Of a DNA stretch of 64,000 nucleotides, positions 1 through 15,500 are shown one piece after another (position 1 is the stretch's first letter; the number at the start of each line of letters is the position of its first letter). The notes beneath the pieces are model-generated. The model made no database searches. It saw only the letters and a list, made by a program, of their open reading frames with translations, and was not told the origin of the DNA. The stretch lies in assembly GCF_037975245.1 (NCBI RefSeq), contig NC_092580.1:35311001-35375000 (forward strand), given 5' to 3'. Source of the stretch: Apostichopus japonicus (Eukaryota > Echinodermata > Holothuroidea > Aspidochirotida > Stichopodidae). The position numbers and the translations under genes were made by a program.

Positions 1-456
1 CTCTGTAAAACTGTGCATCCAATCAAGTTCTGCTTCTTCATTGCATTGCTCTAATGATTCATTACACAGAGATTGAGGTTGCATCTTATCTTTTGGGGTA
101 CATTGTGTTTCCATGTGACCTGTAATACAAGTTTACATCTCTTTGCATGTATTTCTTAAGGTTTTTAGAAGGAACAAAGATATCTAGGATGTAATACTGG
201 GATTAATTTAAGCCTTCATACCCTCTGCAACTTTCTCCTAGTTAACTATATTATTACAATATATTTAATATTAATATGTTTTTGCTTACAAAAATGTAGT
301 GTGCAATTATTATGATATATAATGTATAAAACACAATACTAATAAGAAAAATGTGCACACTAAGTGCTATAATAAAGGTACCTTACACATTGTCTCATTG
401 GTTAATGCAAATACAAAGATTGTACTACATAAATTGAATGGTACTTAGATTCACAG
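1..456. other. Intron of EEA1, left part
   Basis: AT-rich sequence with no open frame, repeat or recognisable element. It is taken as intron because the first exon found starts with an incomplete codon after an AG. Confidence 0.6.
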
Positions 457-568
457 CATTTCCAGTGAAAAATATGCCTTAGAAGAAAAGGTTAAAACTC
501 TGAAGGCTGACTCTGTGCAATTGACTGCAGAATTTGGAACCTTGAATCAACAATTCCAAAAAGAGAAG
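457..568 (+). CDS. EEA1: EEA1 coiled-coil exon (first in window)
   Basis: Reads [18 protein letters not shown] and onward to QKEK, then donor AAG|GTAAGT (phase 0). Two AGs are possible acceptors, before 457 and before 466. They lie nine bases apart and both leave one base to finish a codon, so the choice adds or removes three residues (I-S-S) without changing the frame. This is a NAGNAG-like ambiguity that cDNA would settle. The upstream pyrimidine tract is weak. The heptad-like spacing of Leu/Val fits a coiled coil. Confidence 0.75.
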
Positions 569-3500
569 GTAAGTTTGTAGCATAATGTTTGTTGTTAGGT
601 TTTATAGTCTCAAGTTATTATCACTGAGCAGTAGCTTCTTTTCCTAGCATCTTTAAAGTAACTTTAATTTAACATTAAGGGATAATGAAGCCTATGAGTA
701 TCTAATATACAGAGCTAACATTGGTCTGGCCCCATCGTGATGCTTGTCTTGGCATTGTAGTGTAAAATAAACACAATACTTTGTGATGTCATATATATGC
801 ACAGCATATCTAACAGATGCATAATTTAGGACCCACCACATTTGAAATCACTGTTTCTTTCTTGAGTCATTTGATTTATGCATTAACAACAGTAAGACAT
901 CATAGATTATTACTCATCCAACTAAAGTGGATAATCTACAATATTTCTGAACTCACTTGACATAATATATGCTGTAAAGTTGTATCACCATGCTTTGGTA
1001 CACAAGCCCGCTACAGTACTATTGTTTTAAATGTCAGGCTGGTCTAGTCTGTGAAGACTGAAAGGCAGCAAATGGAAACAATTAGAAGAAATAACTATCC
1101 TCTTCAAAATGTTTAGATAGCTTATACCTTTCAGATATAATTACTGGGAAAGACTGCCTTAATTTTTGGTTGTTAGGCTCAACTATGATTGACCAAATTA
1201 AATTGACTCAATTTATCTTTGTATTATGCAGTTATTTTGATGGTTGAAGTGCACATTCATAACATTGGTTATTTAACCTTATTTCATTTATTTGTCTGAT
1301 TATAATAGAATTTGTGATTTCTGCACCAGAGACTGCCAATGTCATATGATGACACAGAACACTGGTTCTTTGAAATGATCCAAATATTGCTGACATGGGT
1401 GATTGCTGTAAGATACATATTGACAGTGAGCTTACTGAGAGCCACACTTTATAATGGATGAAGTTAGAGATTAATGGTTCATCAACAGGATTTAGTGGCT
1501 GAGAAGAACAGAGAGGGTAGTGAACTCACTCAAAGGGTGACTGACTTGGAGTCAAGCAAGGGTCAACTTGAAGAACAATTGAAGCAAGAAAAGACCACAT
1601 CTGCTGCATTGAGACATCAGCATGCCGAAAAAGACATTAAACAAGCAGAACAGGTATTAAGGGAGCCTAAATCGATGGGGAATCCAAATCTGTAGCACAG
1701 ATAGATAGATATATATATCTAATTCAATTACGCACTAAAAGTAATACAATAATTTAATGAATACTCATATATGAGAAAACCTGATAAACTGAAATGCTAA
1801 TACTGCATTGAGACATCAGCATGCCGAAAATGACATTAAACAAGCAGAACAGGTATTAAGGGAGCCTAAATGCTGTATCATGTATATATAACATCGACAG
1901 TAGCACAGATAGATCAAATATTAGCATGTATGGACTTTAATTGATGTATCACAAACAAATGTAACATTAACATGTAGGGAGTTTAACTGCTGTATCACAG
2001 ACAAGTTTAACATTGTAATTGCTGTATCACAGTCTAATGTAAAATTAACATACACAGAGTGTAATTGCTGTATTACAGAGAGATGTAACATTAACATGTA
2101 GGGAGTTTTATTGGTGTTTCATAGACAAATATACCATTAACATGCACAGAGTATAATTATTGTATTACAGACACATATAACATTACCAGGTAGGGTGTTT
2201 TAATAGCTGTTTCACAGACAAGTGTAACATTAACATACACAGAGTGTAATTGCTGTATCGCAGAGAGATGTAACATTAACATGTAGGGAGTTTTATTGGT
2301 GTTTCATAGACAAATATAATATTAACATGCACATAGTATAATGACTGTATTACAGACACATATAACATTACCAGGTAGGGTGTTTTAATAGCTGTTTCAC
2401 AGACAAATGTAACATTAACATACACAGAGTATAATTACTGTATTACAGACACATATAACATTACCAGGTAGGGTGTTTTAATAGCTGTATCACAGTCTAA
2501 TGTAACATTAACATACACAGAGTGTAATTGCTGTATCGCAGAGAGATGTAACATTAACATGTAGGGAGTTTTATTGGTGTTTCATAGACAAATATAATAT
2601 TAACATGCACATAGTATAATGACTGTATTACAGACACATATAACATTACCAGGTAGGGTGTTTTAATAGCTGTTTCACAGACAAATGTAACATTAACATA
2701 CACAGAGTGTAATTGCTGTATTACAGAGAGGTGTAACATTAACATGTAGGGAGTTTTATTGGTGTTTCATTGACAAATATACCATTAACATGCACAGAGT
2801 ATAATGACTGTATTACAGACACATATAACATTACTAGGAAGGGTGTTTTAATAGCTGTTTCACAGACAAATGTAACATTAACATACACAGAGTATAATTG
2901 CTGTATTACAGAGAGGTGTAACATTAACATGTAGGGAGTTTTATTGGTGTTTCATTGACAAATATACCATTAACATGCACAGAGTATAATTATTGTATTA
3001 CAGACACATATAACATTACCAGGAAGGGTGTTTTAATAGCTGTTTCACAGACAAATGTAACATTAACATACACAGAGTGTAATTGCTGTATTACAGAGAG
3101 GTGTAACATTAACATGTAGGGAGTTTTATTGGTGTTTCATAGACAAATATACCATTAACATGCACAGAGTATAATGACTGTATTACAGACACATATAACA
3201 TTACCAGGAAGGGTGTTTTAATAGCTGTTTCACAGACAAATGTAACATTAACATACACAGAGTATAATTGCTGTATTACAGAGAGGTGTAACATTAGCAT
3301 GTAGGGAGTTTTATTGGTGTTTCATAGACAAATATACCATTAACATGCACAGAGTATAATGACTGTATTACAGACACATATAACATTACCAGGAAGGGTG
3401 TTTTAATAGCTGTTTCACAGACAAATGTAACATTAACATACACAGAGTGTAATTGCTGTATTACAGAGAGGTGTAACATTAACATGTAGGGAGTTTTATT

Positions 3501-6500
3501 GGTGTTTCATAGACAAATATACCATTAACATGCACAGAGTATAATTATTGTATTACAGACACATATAACATTACCAGGTAGGGTGTTTTAATAGCTGTTT
3601 CACAGACAAATGTAACATTAACATACACAGAGTATAATTGCTGTATTACAGAGAGGTGTAACATTAGCATGTAGGGAGTTTTATTGGTGTTTCATAGACA
3701 AATATACCATTAACATGCACAGAGTATAATTACTGTATTACAGACACATATAACATTACCAGGAAGGGTGTTTTAATAGCTGTTTCACAGACAAATGTAA
3801 CATTAACATACACAGAGTGTAATTGCTGTATTACAGAGAGGTGTAACATTAACATGTAGGGAGTTTTATTGGTGTTTCATTGACAAATATACCATTAACA
3901 TGCACAGAGTATAATTACTGTATTACAGACACATATAACATTACCAGGAAGGGTGTTTTAATAGCTGTTTCACAGACAAATGTAACATTAACATACACAG
4001 AGTATAATTGCTGTATTACAGAGAGGTGTAACATTAGCATGTAGGGAGTTTTATTGGTGTTTCATAGACAAATATACCATTAACATGCACAGAGTATAAT
4101 GACTGTATTACAGACACATATAACATTACCAGGAAGGGTGTTTTAATAGCTGTTTCACAGACAAATGTAACATTAACATACACAGAGTATAATTGCTGTA
4201 TTACAGAGAGGTGTAACATTAGCATGTAGGGAGTTTTATTGGTGTTTCATAGACAAATATACCATTAACATGCACAGAGTATAATTATTGTATTACAGAC
4301 ACATATAACATTACTAGGAAGGGTGTTTTAATAGCTGTTTCACAGACAAATGTAACATTAACATACACAGAGTGTAATTGCTGTATTACAGAGAGGTGTA
4401 ACATTAACATGTAGAGAGTTTTATTGGTGTTTCATTGACAAATATACCATTAACATGCACAGAGTATAATGACTGTATTACAGACACATATAACATTACT
4501 AGGAAGGGTGTTTTAATAGCTGTTTCACAGACAAATGTAACATTAACATACACAGAGTATAATTGCTGTATTACAGAGAGGTGTAACATTAGCATGTAGG
4601 GAGTTTTATTGGTGTTTCATAGACAAATATACCATTAACATGCACAGAGTATAATGACTGTATTACAGACACATATAACATTACTAGGAAGGGTGTTTTA
4701 ATAGCTGTTTCACAGACAAATGTAACATTAACATACACAGAGTGTAATTGCTGTATTACAGAGAGGTGTAACATTAGCATGTAGGGAGTTTTATTGGTGT
4801 TTCATAGGGTGTTTTAATAGCTGTATCACAGTCTAATGTAACATTAACATACACAGAGTGTAATTGCTGTATTACAGAGAGGTGTAACATTAACATGTAG
4901 GGAGTTTTATTGGTGTTTCATAGACAAATATACCATTGACATGCACAGAGTATAATGACTGTATTACAGACACATATAACATTACTAGGAAGGGTGTTTT
5001 AATAGCTGTTTCACAGACAAATGTAACATTAACATACACAGAGTATAACTGCTGTATTACAGAGAGGTGTAACATTAACATGTAGGGAGTTTTATTGGTG
5101 TTTCATTGACAAATATACCATTAACATGCACAGAGTATAATGACTGTATTACAGACACATATAACATTACTAGGAAGGGTGTTTTAATAGCTGTTTCACA
5201 GACAAATGTAACATTAACATACACAGAGTATAATTGCTGTTATACAGAGAGGTGTAACATTAACATGTAGGGAGTTTTATTGGTGTTTCATTGACAAATA
5301 TACCATTAACATGCACAGAGTATAATTATTGTATTACAGACACATATAACATTACCAGGAAGGGTGTTTTAATAGCTGTTTCACAGACAAATGTAACATT
5401 AACATACACAGAGTGTAATTGCTGTATTACAGAGAGGTGTAACATTAACATGTAGGGAGTTTTATTGGTGTTTCATAGACAAATATACCATTAACATGCA
5501 CAGAGTATAATGACTGTATTACAGACACATATAACATTACCAGGAAGGGTGTTTTAATAGCTGTTTCACAGACAAATGTAACATTAACATACACAGAGTA
5601 TAATTGCTGTATTACAGAGAGGTGTAACATTAGCATGTAGGGAGTTTTATTGGTGTTTCATAGACAAATATACCATTAACATGCACAGAGTATAATTACT
5701 GTATTACAGACACATATAACATTACCAGGAAGGGTGTTTTAATAGCTGTTTCACAGACAAATGTAACATTAACATACACAGAGTGTAATTGCTGTATTAC
5801 AGAGAGGTGTAACATTAACATGTAGGGAGTTTTATTGGTGTTTCATAGACAAATATACCATTAACATGCACAGAGTATAATTATTGTATTACAGACACAT
5901 ATAACATTACCAGGTAGGGTGTTTTAATAGCTGTTTCACAGACAAATGTAACATTAACATACACAGAGTATAATTGCTGTATTACAGAGAGGTGTAACAT
6001 TAGCATGTAGGGAGTTTTATTGGTGTTTCATAGACAAATATACCATTAACATGCACAGAGTATAATGACTGTATTACAGACACATATAACATTACTAGGA
6101 AGGGTGTTTTAATAGCTGTTTCACAGACAAATGTAACATTAACATACACAGAGTGTAATTGCTGTATTACAGAGAGGTGTAACATTAGCATGTAGGGAGT
6201 TTTATTGGTGTTTCATAGGGTGTTTTAATAGCTGTATCACAGTCTAATGTAACATTAACATACACAGAGTGTAATTGCTGTATTACAGAGAGGTGTAACA
6301 TTAACATGTAGGGAGTTTTATTGGTGTTTCATAGACAAATATACCATTGACATGCACAGAGTATAATGACTGTATTACAGACACATATAACATTACTAGG
6401 AAGGGTGTTTTAATAGCTGTTTCACAGACAAATGTAACATTAACATACACAGAGTATAACTGCTGTATTACAGAGAGGTGTAACATTAACATGTAGGGAG

Positions 6501-9500
6501 TTTTATTGGTGTTTCATTGACAAATATACCATTAACATGCACAGAGTATAATGACTGTATTACAGACACATATAACATTACTAGGAAGGGTGTTTTAATA
6601 GCTGTTTCACAGACAAATGTAACATTAACATACACAGAGTATAATTGCTGTTATACAGAGAGGTGTAACATTAACATGTAGGGAGTTTTATTGGTGTTTC
6701 ATTGACAAATATACCATTAACATGCACAGAGTATAATTATTGTATTACAGACACATATAACATTACCAGGAAGGGTGTTTTAATAGCTGTTTCACAGACA
6801 AATGTAACATTAACATACACAGAGTGTAATTGCTGTATTACAGAGAGGTGTAACATTAACATGTAGGGAGTTTTATTGGTGTTTCATAGACAAATATACC
6901 ATTAACATGCACAGAGTATAATGACTGTATTACAGACACATATAACATTACCAGGAAGGGTGTTTTAATAGCTGTTTCACAGACAAATGTAACATTAACA
7001 TACACAGAGTATAATTGCTGTATTACAGAGAGGTGTAACATTAGCATGTAGGGAGTTTTATTGGTGTTTCATAGACAAATATACCATTAACATGCACAGA
7101 GTATAATTACTGTATTACAGACACATATAACATTACCAGGAAGGGTGTTTTAATAGCTGTTTCACAGACAAATGTAACATTAACATACACAGAGTGTAAT
7201 TGCTGTATTACAGAGAGGTGTAACATTAACATGTAGGGAGTTTTATTGGTGTTTCATAGACAAATATACCATTAACATGCACAGAGTATAATTATTGTAT
7301 TACAGACACATATAACATTACCAGGTAGGGTGTTTTAATAGCTGTTTCACAGACAAATGTAACATTAACATACACAGAGTATAATTGCTGTATTACAGAG
7401 AGGTGTAACATTAGCATGTAGGGAGTTTTATTGGTGTTTCATAGACAAATATACCATTAACATGCACAGAGTATAATTACTGTATTACAGACACATATAA
7501 CATTACCAGGAAGGGTGTTTTAATAGCTGTTTCACAGACAAATGTAACATTAACATACACAGAGTGTAATTGCTGTATTACAGAGAGGTGTAACATTAAC
7601 ATGTAGGGAGTTTTATTGGTGTTTCATAGACAAATATACCATTAACATGCACAGAGTATAATTACTGTATTACAGACACATATAACATTACCAGGTAGGG
7701 TGTTTTAATAGCTGTTTCACAGACAAATGTAACATTAACATACACAGAGTATAATTGCTGTATTACAGAGAGGTGTAACATTAGCATGTAGGGAGTTTTA
7801 TTGGTGTTTCATAGACAAATATACCATTAACATGCACAGAGTATAATGACTGTATTACAGACACATATAACATTACCAGGTAGGGTGTTTTAATAGCTGT
7901 TTCACAGACAAATGTAACATTAACATACACAGAGTATAATTGCTGTATTACAGAGAGGTGTAACATTAGCATGTAGGGAGTTTTATTGGTGTTTCATAGA
8001 CAAATATACCATTAACATGCACAGAGTATAATTATTGTATTACAGACACATATAACATTACCAGGAAGGGTGTTTTAATAGCTGTTTCACAGACAAATGT
8101 AACATTAACATACACAGAGTATAATTGCTGTATTACAGAGAGGTGTAACATTAGCATGTAGGGAGTTTTATTGGTGTTTCATAGACAAATATACCATTAA
8201 CATGCACAGAGTATAATTATTGTATTACAGACACATATAACATTACTAGGAAGGGTGTTTTAATAGCTGTTTCACAGACAAATGTAACATTAACATACAC
8301 AGAGTGTAATTGCTGTATTACAGAGAGGTGTAACATTAACATGTAGGGAGTTTTATTGGTGTTTCATTGACAAATATACCATTAACATGCACAGAGTATA
8401 ATGACTGTATTACAGACACATATTACATTACTAGGAAGGGTGTTTTAATAGCTGTTTCACAGACAAATGTAACATTAACATACACAGAGTATAATTGCTG
8501 TATTACAGAGAGGTGTAACATTAGCATGTAGGGAGTTTTATTGGTGTTTCATAGACAAATATACCATTAACATGCACAGAGTATAATGACTGTATTACAG
8601 ACACATATAACATTACTAGGAAGGGTGTTTTAATAGCTGTTTCACAGACAAATGTAACATTAACATACACAGAGTGTAATTGCTGCATTACAGAGAGGTG
8701 TAACATTAGCATGTAGGGAGTTTTATTGGTGTTTCATAGACAAATATACCATTAACATGCACAGAGTATAATGACTGTATTACAGACACATATAACATTA
8801 CTAGGAAGGGTGTTTTAATAGCTGTTTCACAGACAAATGTAACATTAACATACACAGAGTATAATTGCTGTATTACAGAGAGGTGTAACATTAACATGTA
8901 GGGAGTTTTATTGGTGTTTCATTGACAAATATAATATTAACATGCACAGAGTATAATTATTGTATTACAGACACATATAACATTACCAGGTAGGGTGTTT
9001 TCCTTCTTTAAAATTCTGCCTGTGCACTCCTGCATTGATATGTTGGCTTAAGAAATCTCTGTAGGGTTATGTATTTTCATCATTCATTCATCCATTTATC
9101 TAAGGGGCTTATCTAGTAAACAGCCCCAAACGACATGTAAAAAAAAAAGGAAAAAAGAGGAGAAAAAAGTAAATAATGAACCCCAGCCAACCTACAAAGT
9201 ACACAACCAACATTTGATCACAAATAATAACAACAGAAAAATGTGCTTCATAGGAAAAATTGATCAAAGTTATCATTTATCTTCATTTATCAACCTTGTT
9301 TACTCTGCCAACCCAAACTTCTCTCCTACTGCTTCTGTCTCCACATTCTGAAGAGCCTGTGTCCCAAGAAATAATAAGTTGAACAGTATATACAAACCAT
9401 AGCTTCACATTGATGAAGAAGATACATGATGAAAGAGTGAGCACTGTTATTTATGGTTAGAGTATCTGGTAGTATGATACCATAGGATTGTTTGTGAGTG

Positions 9501-12500
9501 GTAGTATGAAGAAGATTGACACAGATGAGATCTGGTAGTATGATACCATAGGATTGTTTGTGAGTGGTAGTATGAAGAAGATTAGACACAGATGAGATCG
9601 GGTAGTATGATACCATAGGATTGTTTGTGAGTGGTAGTATGAAGAAGATTAGACACAGATGAGATCTGGTAGTATGATACCATAGGATTGTTTGTGAGTG
9701 GTAGTATGAAGAAGATTAGACACAGATGAGATCGGGTAGTATGATACCATAGGATTGTTTGTGAGTGGTAGTATGAAGAAGATTAGACACAGATGAGATC
9801 GGGTAGTATGATACCATAGGATTGTTTGTGAGTGGTAGTATGAAGAAGATTAGACACAGATGAGATATGGTAGTATGATACCATAGGATTGTTTGTGAGT
9901 GGTAGTATGAAGAAGATTAGACACAGATGAGATCTGGTAGTATGATACCATAGGATTGTTTGTGAGTGGTAGTATGAAGAAGATTAGACACAGATGAGAT
10001 CTGGTAGTATGATACCATAGGATTGTTTGTGAGTGGTAGTATGAATAAGATTGACTCATACAGATAATGAACTGTTACACGACTTGAAATTTATAAGACC
10101 CAACTTGATACTCAATGTTAACAGGAATGATTACACACTTACCATATGGTCTACATTATAAGATATTAGTTATTGTGATGCTGAAGTCAGTTATTGTAAT
10201 GAAGTAATTCACCTTAGGGTCTGTGTTATGAGGTAGTAGTTATCATGAACTGATTCGCTGTGTACTACATTGTAAATGTATTAATTATTGTGATAGAACG
10301 ATACCCTACATGGTCTGTATTTTATGACAAAGTGATACACAATTCTATCTTCCATATTTGATGTATATTTGATGTAGGCTTCAAAGATGAAAGCATTAGA
10401 AGAAGCCATTCAGAAGAAGGATGATGCTCAGGCAGAAATTCAGAAAAAGGTTGAGGTAAGAAGATGCAGATATATTGCATATATGATATTTGCTGTTTAA
10501 TCTTACTCATGCTGCTCCCAAATCTACCTTCCTCCCCTCATCCTGTTTGATATATTGACATCAAACCTGTCTAAGTTGTTGCATATTTCAGTCTTTGCTA
10601 TTATTAGGTCACCAGTCATTTGGTGTCACGGCAGGTCTAACAGTACAAGACATCAGTACTCATCTGGGCTACAGTACTCATCTAGGAACTTGAACTTTTC
10701 TTGGGAAATAACACTCATCTAGGGAAATAACACTCATCTAGGAAAAGAGTACCCATCTAGGAGCTAGTACTCATCTAGGAACTAGTACTCATCTAGGGCA
10801 TTGATACTCATCTGGGCAATAATTCTAATCTAGGGAAATAACACTCATCTAGGGAAATAGTACCCATCTAGGAACTAGCACTCATCAAGGAACTATTACT
10901 CATCTAGGAACTAGTACTCATCTAGGGCATTAATACTCATCTGAGCAATAATTCTAATCTAGGGAAATAACACTCATCTAGGGAAATAGTACCTATCTAG
11001 GAACTAGTACTCATCTGGGAACTAGTACTCATCTAGGGCATTGATACTCATCTGGGCAATAATTCTAATCTAGGGAAATAACACTCATCTAGGGAAATAG
11101 TACCCATCTAAGAACTAGTACTCATCTAGTAACTAGTACTCATCTAGGAACTAGTACTCATCTAGGGCAATGATACTCATCTGGGCAATAATTCTCATCT
11201 AGGGAAATAACATCCATCTTGGGAAATAGCTAATAGTACTCATCTACTGTATGGAAAAGTACTCATGTATGGAAAGTACTCATCTATGGAAACATACTCA
11301 TCTATGGAATAGCATTCATCTATGGAAAAAGTACTCATCTATGAAAAAGTACTTGTCTATGGAAAAAGTACTCATCTATGGAAAAAGTACTCATCATTGG
11401 AAAAGTGCTCATCTATATAAAAGTGCTCATCTATGGAAAAGTACTCATCTATGGAGAAGGACTCATCTAGGGCAATGGTACTCATCTAGGTAATAGTACT
11501 GATATATGGAAAAGTACTCATCTATGGAAAGTACTCATCTATGGAAAAGTACTCCTGTATGGAAAAGTACTCATCTATGGAATAGTATTCATCTAGGGCA
11601 ATAATACTCATGTAGGTAATAGTACTCATCTATGGAAAAAGTACTCATCTATGAAAAAGTACTCATCTATGAAAAAGTACTCATCTATGGAAAAAGTACT
11701 CATCTATGGAAAAGTGCTCATCTATGGAAAAGTGCTCATCTATGGAAAAGTACTCATCTATGGAAAAGGACTCATCATTGGAAAGGTACTCATCCACGGA
11801 AAAGTACTCATCTATGGAAAGTATTCATCTATGAAAAAGTACTCATCTAGGGCAATGGTACTCATCTAGGGAAATGGTACTCATCTAGGTAATAGTACTG
11901 ATATATGGAAAGTACTCATCTATGGAAAAAGTACTCATCTATGGAAAAGTGCTCATCTATTGAAAAGGACTCATCTATGGAAAAGTACTCCTCTATGGAA
12001 AAGTACTCCTCTATGGAATAGTATTCATCTAGTGCAATATTACTCATGTAGGTAATAGTACTCATCTATGGAAAAGTACTCATCTATGTAAAAGTATTCA
12101 TCTATGGAAAAGTACTCATCTATGAAAAAGTACTCATCTATGAAAAAGTACTCATCAATGGAAAAGTACTCATCTATGGAAAAGTGCTCATTTATGGAAC
12201 AGTATTCATCTATGGAAAAAGTTCTCATCTATGGAAAAGTACTCATCTATGGAAAAGGACTCATTTATGGAAAAGTACTCATCTATGGAAAGAACTCATC
12301 AAATGGAGAAATACTCACTATGAAAAAGTACTCATCTATGGTATAGTACTTTATCTAGGCCAATGGTACTCATCTTGGGCAATGGTACTCATCTAGGTAA
12401 TAGTACTCATCAATGGAAAAGTACTCATCTATGAAAAAGTACTCATCTATGAAAAAGTACTCATCAAGGGCAATGGTACACATCTAGGTAATTGTACTCA

Positions 12501-15500
12501 TCTATTGAAAAGTACTCATCTATGGAAAAGTACTCATGAAGGTAATAGTACTCATCTATGGCAAAATACTCAACTGCCCAAAAGTACTCATCTGGGAATA
12601 ATATTCACCTAGGGGATAGTATTCACCTAGAGAATAATACTTGTAGTGGGGAATATATCTTGTCTGGTGAAATTACTCATCTAAGGAGTAGTAATCAATT
12701 GGGCAATAGTACTAATCTGGCTAAAGTACTAATCTGGCAATAGTTCTAATATGGCAATAGTACTCATCTATGGAATAGTACTCATCTAGGGCAATACTCA
12801 TCTGAAAATATACTTATCTGACAATAGTACTCATCTGGTCATTAGTACTGATATAAGGCATAGTACTCAACTGGGCAATAGTACTCATCTAGGCAGCATA
12901 CCTCATCAAGGGAATAGCTCTCATCTAGGTGATAGCACTCATCTAGGACATTATTACCCATCTGGTCATTAGTACTGATGTAAGGCATAGTACTCAATTG
13001 GGCAATAGTACACATATAGGCAGCATTACTCATCAAGGGAATAGCTCTCATCTAGGTGATAGCACTCATCTAGGACAACATTACCCATCTGGTCATTAGT
13101 ACTGATATAAGGCATAGTACTCAATTGGGCAATAGTACTCATCTAGTCAGCATTACTCATCAAGGGAATAGCTCTCATCTAGGTGATAGCACTCATCTAG
13201 GACAATATTACCTATCTGGTCATTAGTAGTGATGTAAGGCATAGTACTCATGTGGGCAATAGTACTCATCTAGGCAGCATTACTCATCAAGGGAATAGCT
13301 CTCATCTAGGTGATAGCACTCATCTAGGACAATATTACCCATCTGGTCATTAGTACTAATGTAAGGCATAGTACTCATCTAGGCAGCATTACTCATCAAG
13401 GGAATAGCTCTCATCTAGGTGATAGCACTCATCTAGGACAATATTACCCATCTGGTCATTAGTACTGATATAAGGCATAGTACTCAATTGGGCAATAGTA
13501 CTCATCTAGTCAGCATTACTCATCAAGGGAATAGCTCTCATCTAGGTGATAGCACTCATCTAGGACAATATTACCTATCTGGTCATTAGTAGTGATGTAA
13601 GGCATAGTACTCATGTGGGCAATAGTACTCATCTATGCAGCATTACTCATCAAGGGAATAGCTCTCATCTAGGTGATAGCACTCATCTAGGACAATATTA
13701 CCCATCTGGTCATTAGTACTAATGTAAGGCATAGTACTCATCTAGGCAGCATTACTCATCAAGGGAATAGCTCTCATCTAGGTGATAGCACTCATCTAGG
13801 ACAATATTACCCATCTGGTCATTAGTACTAATGTAAGGCATAGTACACATATAGGCAGCATTACTCATCAAGGGAATAGCTCTCATCTAGGTGATAGCAC
13901 TCATCTAGGACATTATTACCCATCTGGTCATTAGTACTGATATAAGGCATAGTACTCAATTGGGCAATAGTACACATATAGGCAGCATTACTCATCAAGG
14001 GAATAGCTCTCATGTAGGTGATAGCACTCATCTAGGACATTATTACCCATCTGGTTATTAGTACTGATATAAGGCATAGTACTCAATTGGGCAATAGTAC
14101 ACATATAGGCAGCATTACTCATCAAGGGAATAGCTCTCATCTAGGTGATAGCACTCATCTAGGACAATATTACCCATCTGGTCATTAGTACTAATGTAAG
14201 GCATAGTACACATATAGGCAGCATTACTCATCAAGGGAATAGCTCTCATCTAGGTGATAGCACTCATCTAGGACATTATTACCCATCTGGTCATTAGTAC
14301 TGATATAAGGCATAGTACTCAATTGGGCAATAGTACACATATAGGCAGCATTACTCATCAAGGGAATAGCTCTCATCTACGTAGGTGATAGCACTCATCT
14401 AGGACATTATTACCCATCTGGTTATTAGTACTGATATAAGGCATAGTACTCAATTGGGCAATAGTACACATATAGGCAGCATTACTCATCAAGGGAATAG
14501 CTCTCATCTAGGTGATAGCACTCATCTAGGACAATATTACCCATCTGGTCATTAGTACTGATATAAGGCATAGTACTCGACTGGGCAATAGTACTCATCG
14601 AGGGAATAGTAAGCATTTGGACAATAGTAATCATTTAGGCAATAATTCTCACCTCAAAAGACAAGTCAATGGTTATTTGAGGTCAAAAGTCTGAAAACCT
14701 TATTGATGCAATAACTTCCTAAGTAAAACTTAGATGAACTCTATAATTAATATGTAGGTTTAGATGTAAAGAGAACTTTAGACACAACACTAATTTTTGC
14801 ATGTTGTAGATCATTAAACAAGGTTGCTACCAATCAATCCATGGTCTTGTAATAACATGAAATTAGTAATGGCTCTCTTTGAAGTTAGTAGTGGTCAGCA
14901 CTTAAAACTGTTACTGTTGAATGTTGTCATTCAAAATGTGGCAAGGAGTCACTATTAAGCAACTTGTCTTTCTGTTTCTGCTTTGTGAGGAGGGGCTGCT
15001 GTTCAGCATTGTTTTGGGGAGGATGGATGTGGACATGTTATTTTGTAGTAAACTGTAAATCAGTTCAACCTTTTGAGTCATTGATTTTTGTATTGCCGGA
15101 TTAAAAACAATAAAGATGCAATATTTAACTTGCCTGGCTATTTGTTTCATTGTTGATCTGCTGTTGTAACAGCCTCAGCCCTGTTTTAGTTACCTTCCTA
15201 TCGTATATCTGTAGTTATTTCTATTGTCTTTCAGCAATTAGAACAAGAGGTTGCCAGACAATGTGAGCAGTGTAAGAATTATGAACTACAGGTGGTTAAG
15301 CTGCAAGCAGGCTTCTCAGTAAGTGCAAATTTCATTCTTCTCTTGATTAGGAAAAGTTGCCACTTATTTTTGGATTCTATGATAATTTTAACCTTTGCAT
15401 TCATGATGGCGTCTGTGTATGTGTTTGTGGCACCCAGCTTGTAAACATGATATCTGAAGAAGGGAAGGTCGGACCAATTTCATATTTAGTGTGTAGAAGT

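Noticed and set aside
2554-8897. Many 63-codon minus-strand open frames of nearly the same sequence
   Set aside because: They recur at multiples of 185 bases and follow the satellite. Each begins and ends at the same point of the unit and none has gene context.
11251-12396. Plus- and minus-strand frames reading as [12 protein letters not shown]-like or YFSIDEYF-like repeats
   Set aside because: Low-complexity products of the 17-bp repeat, open in several frames at once.
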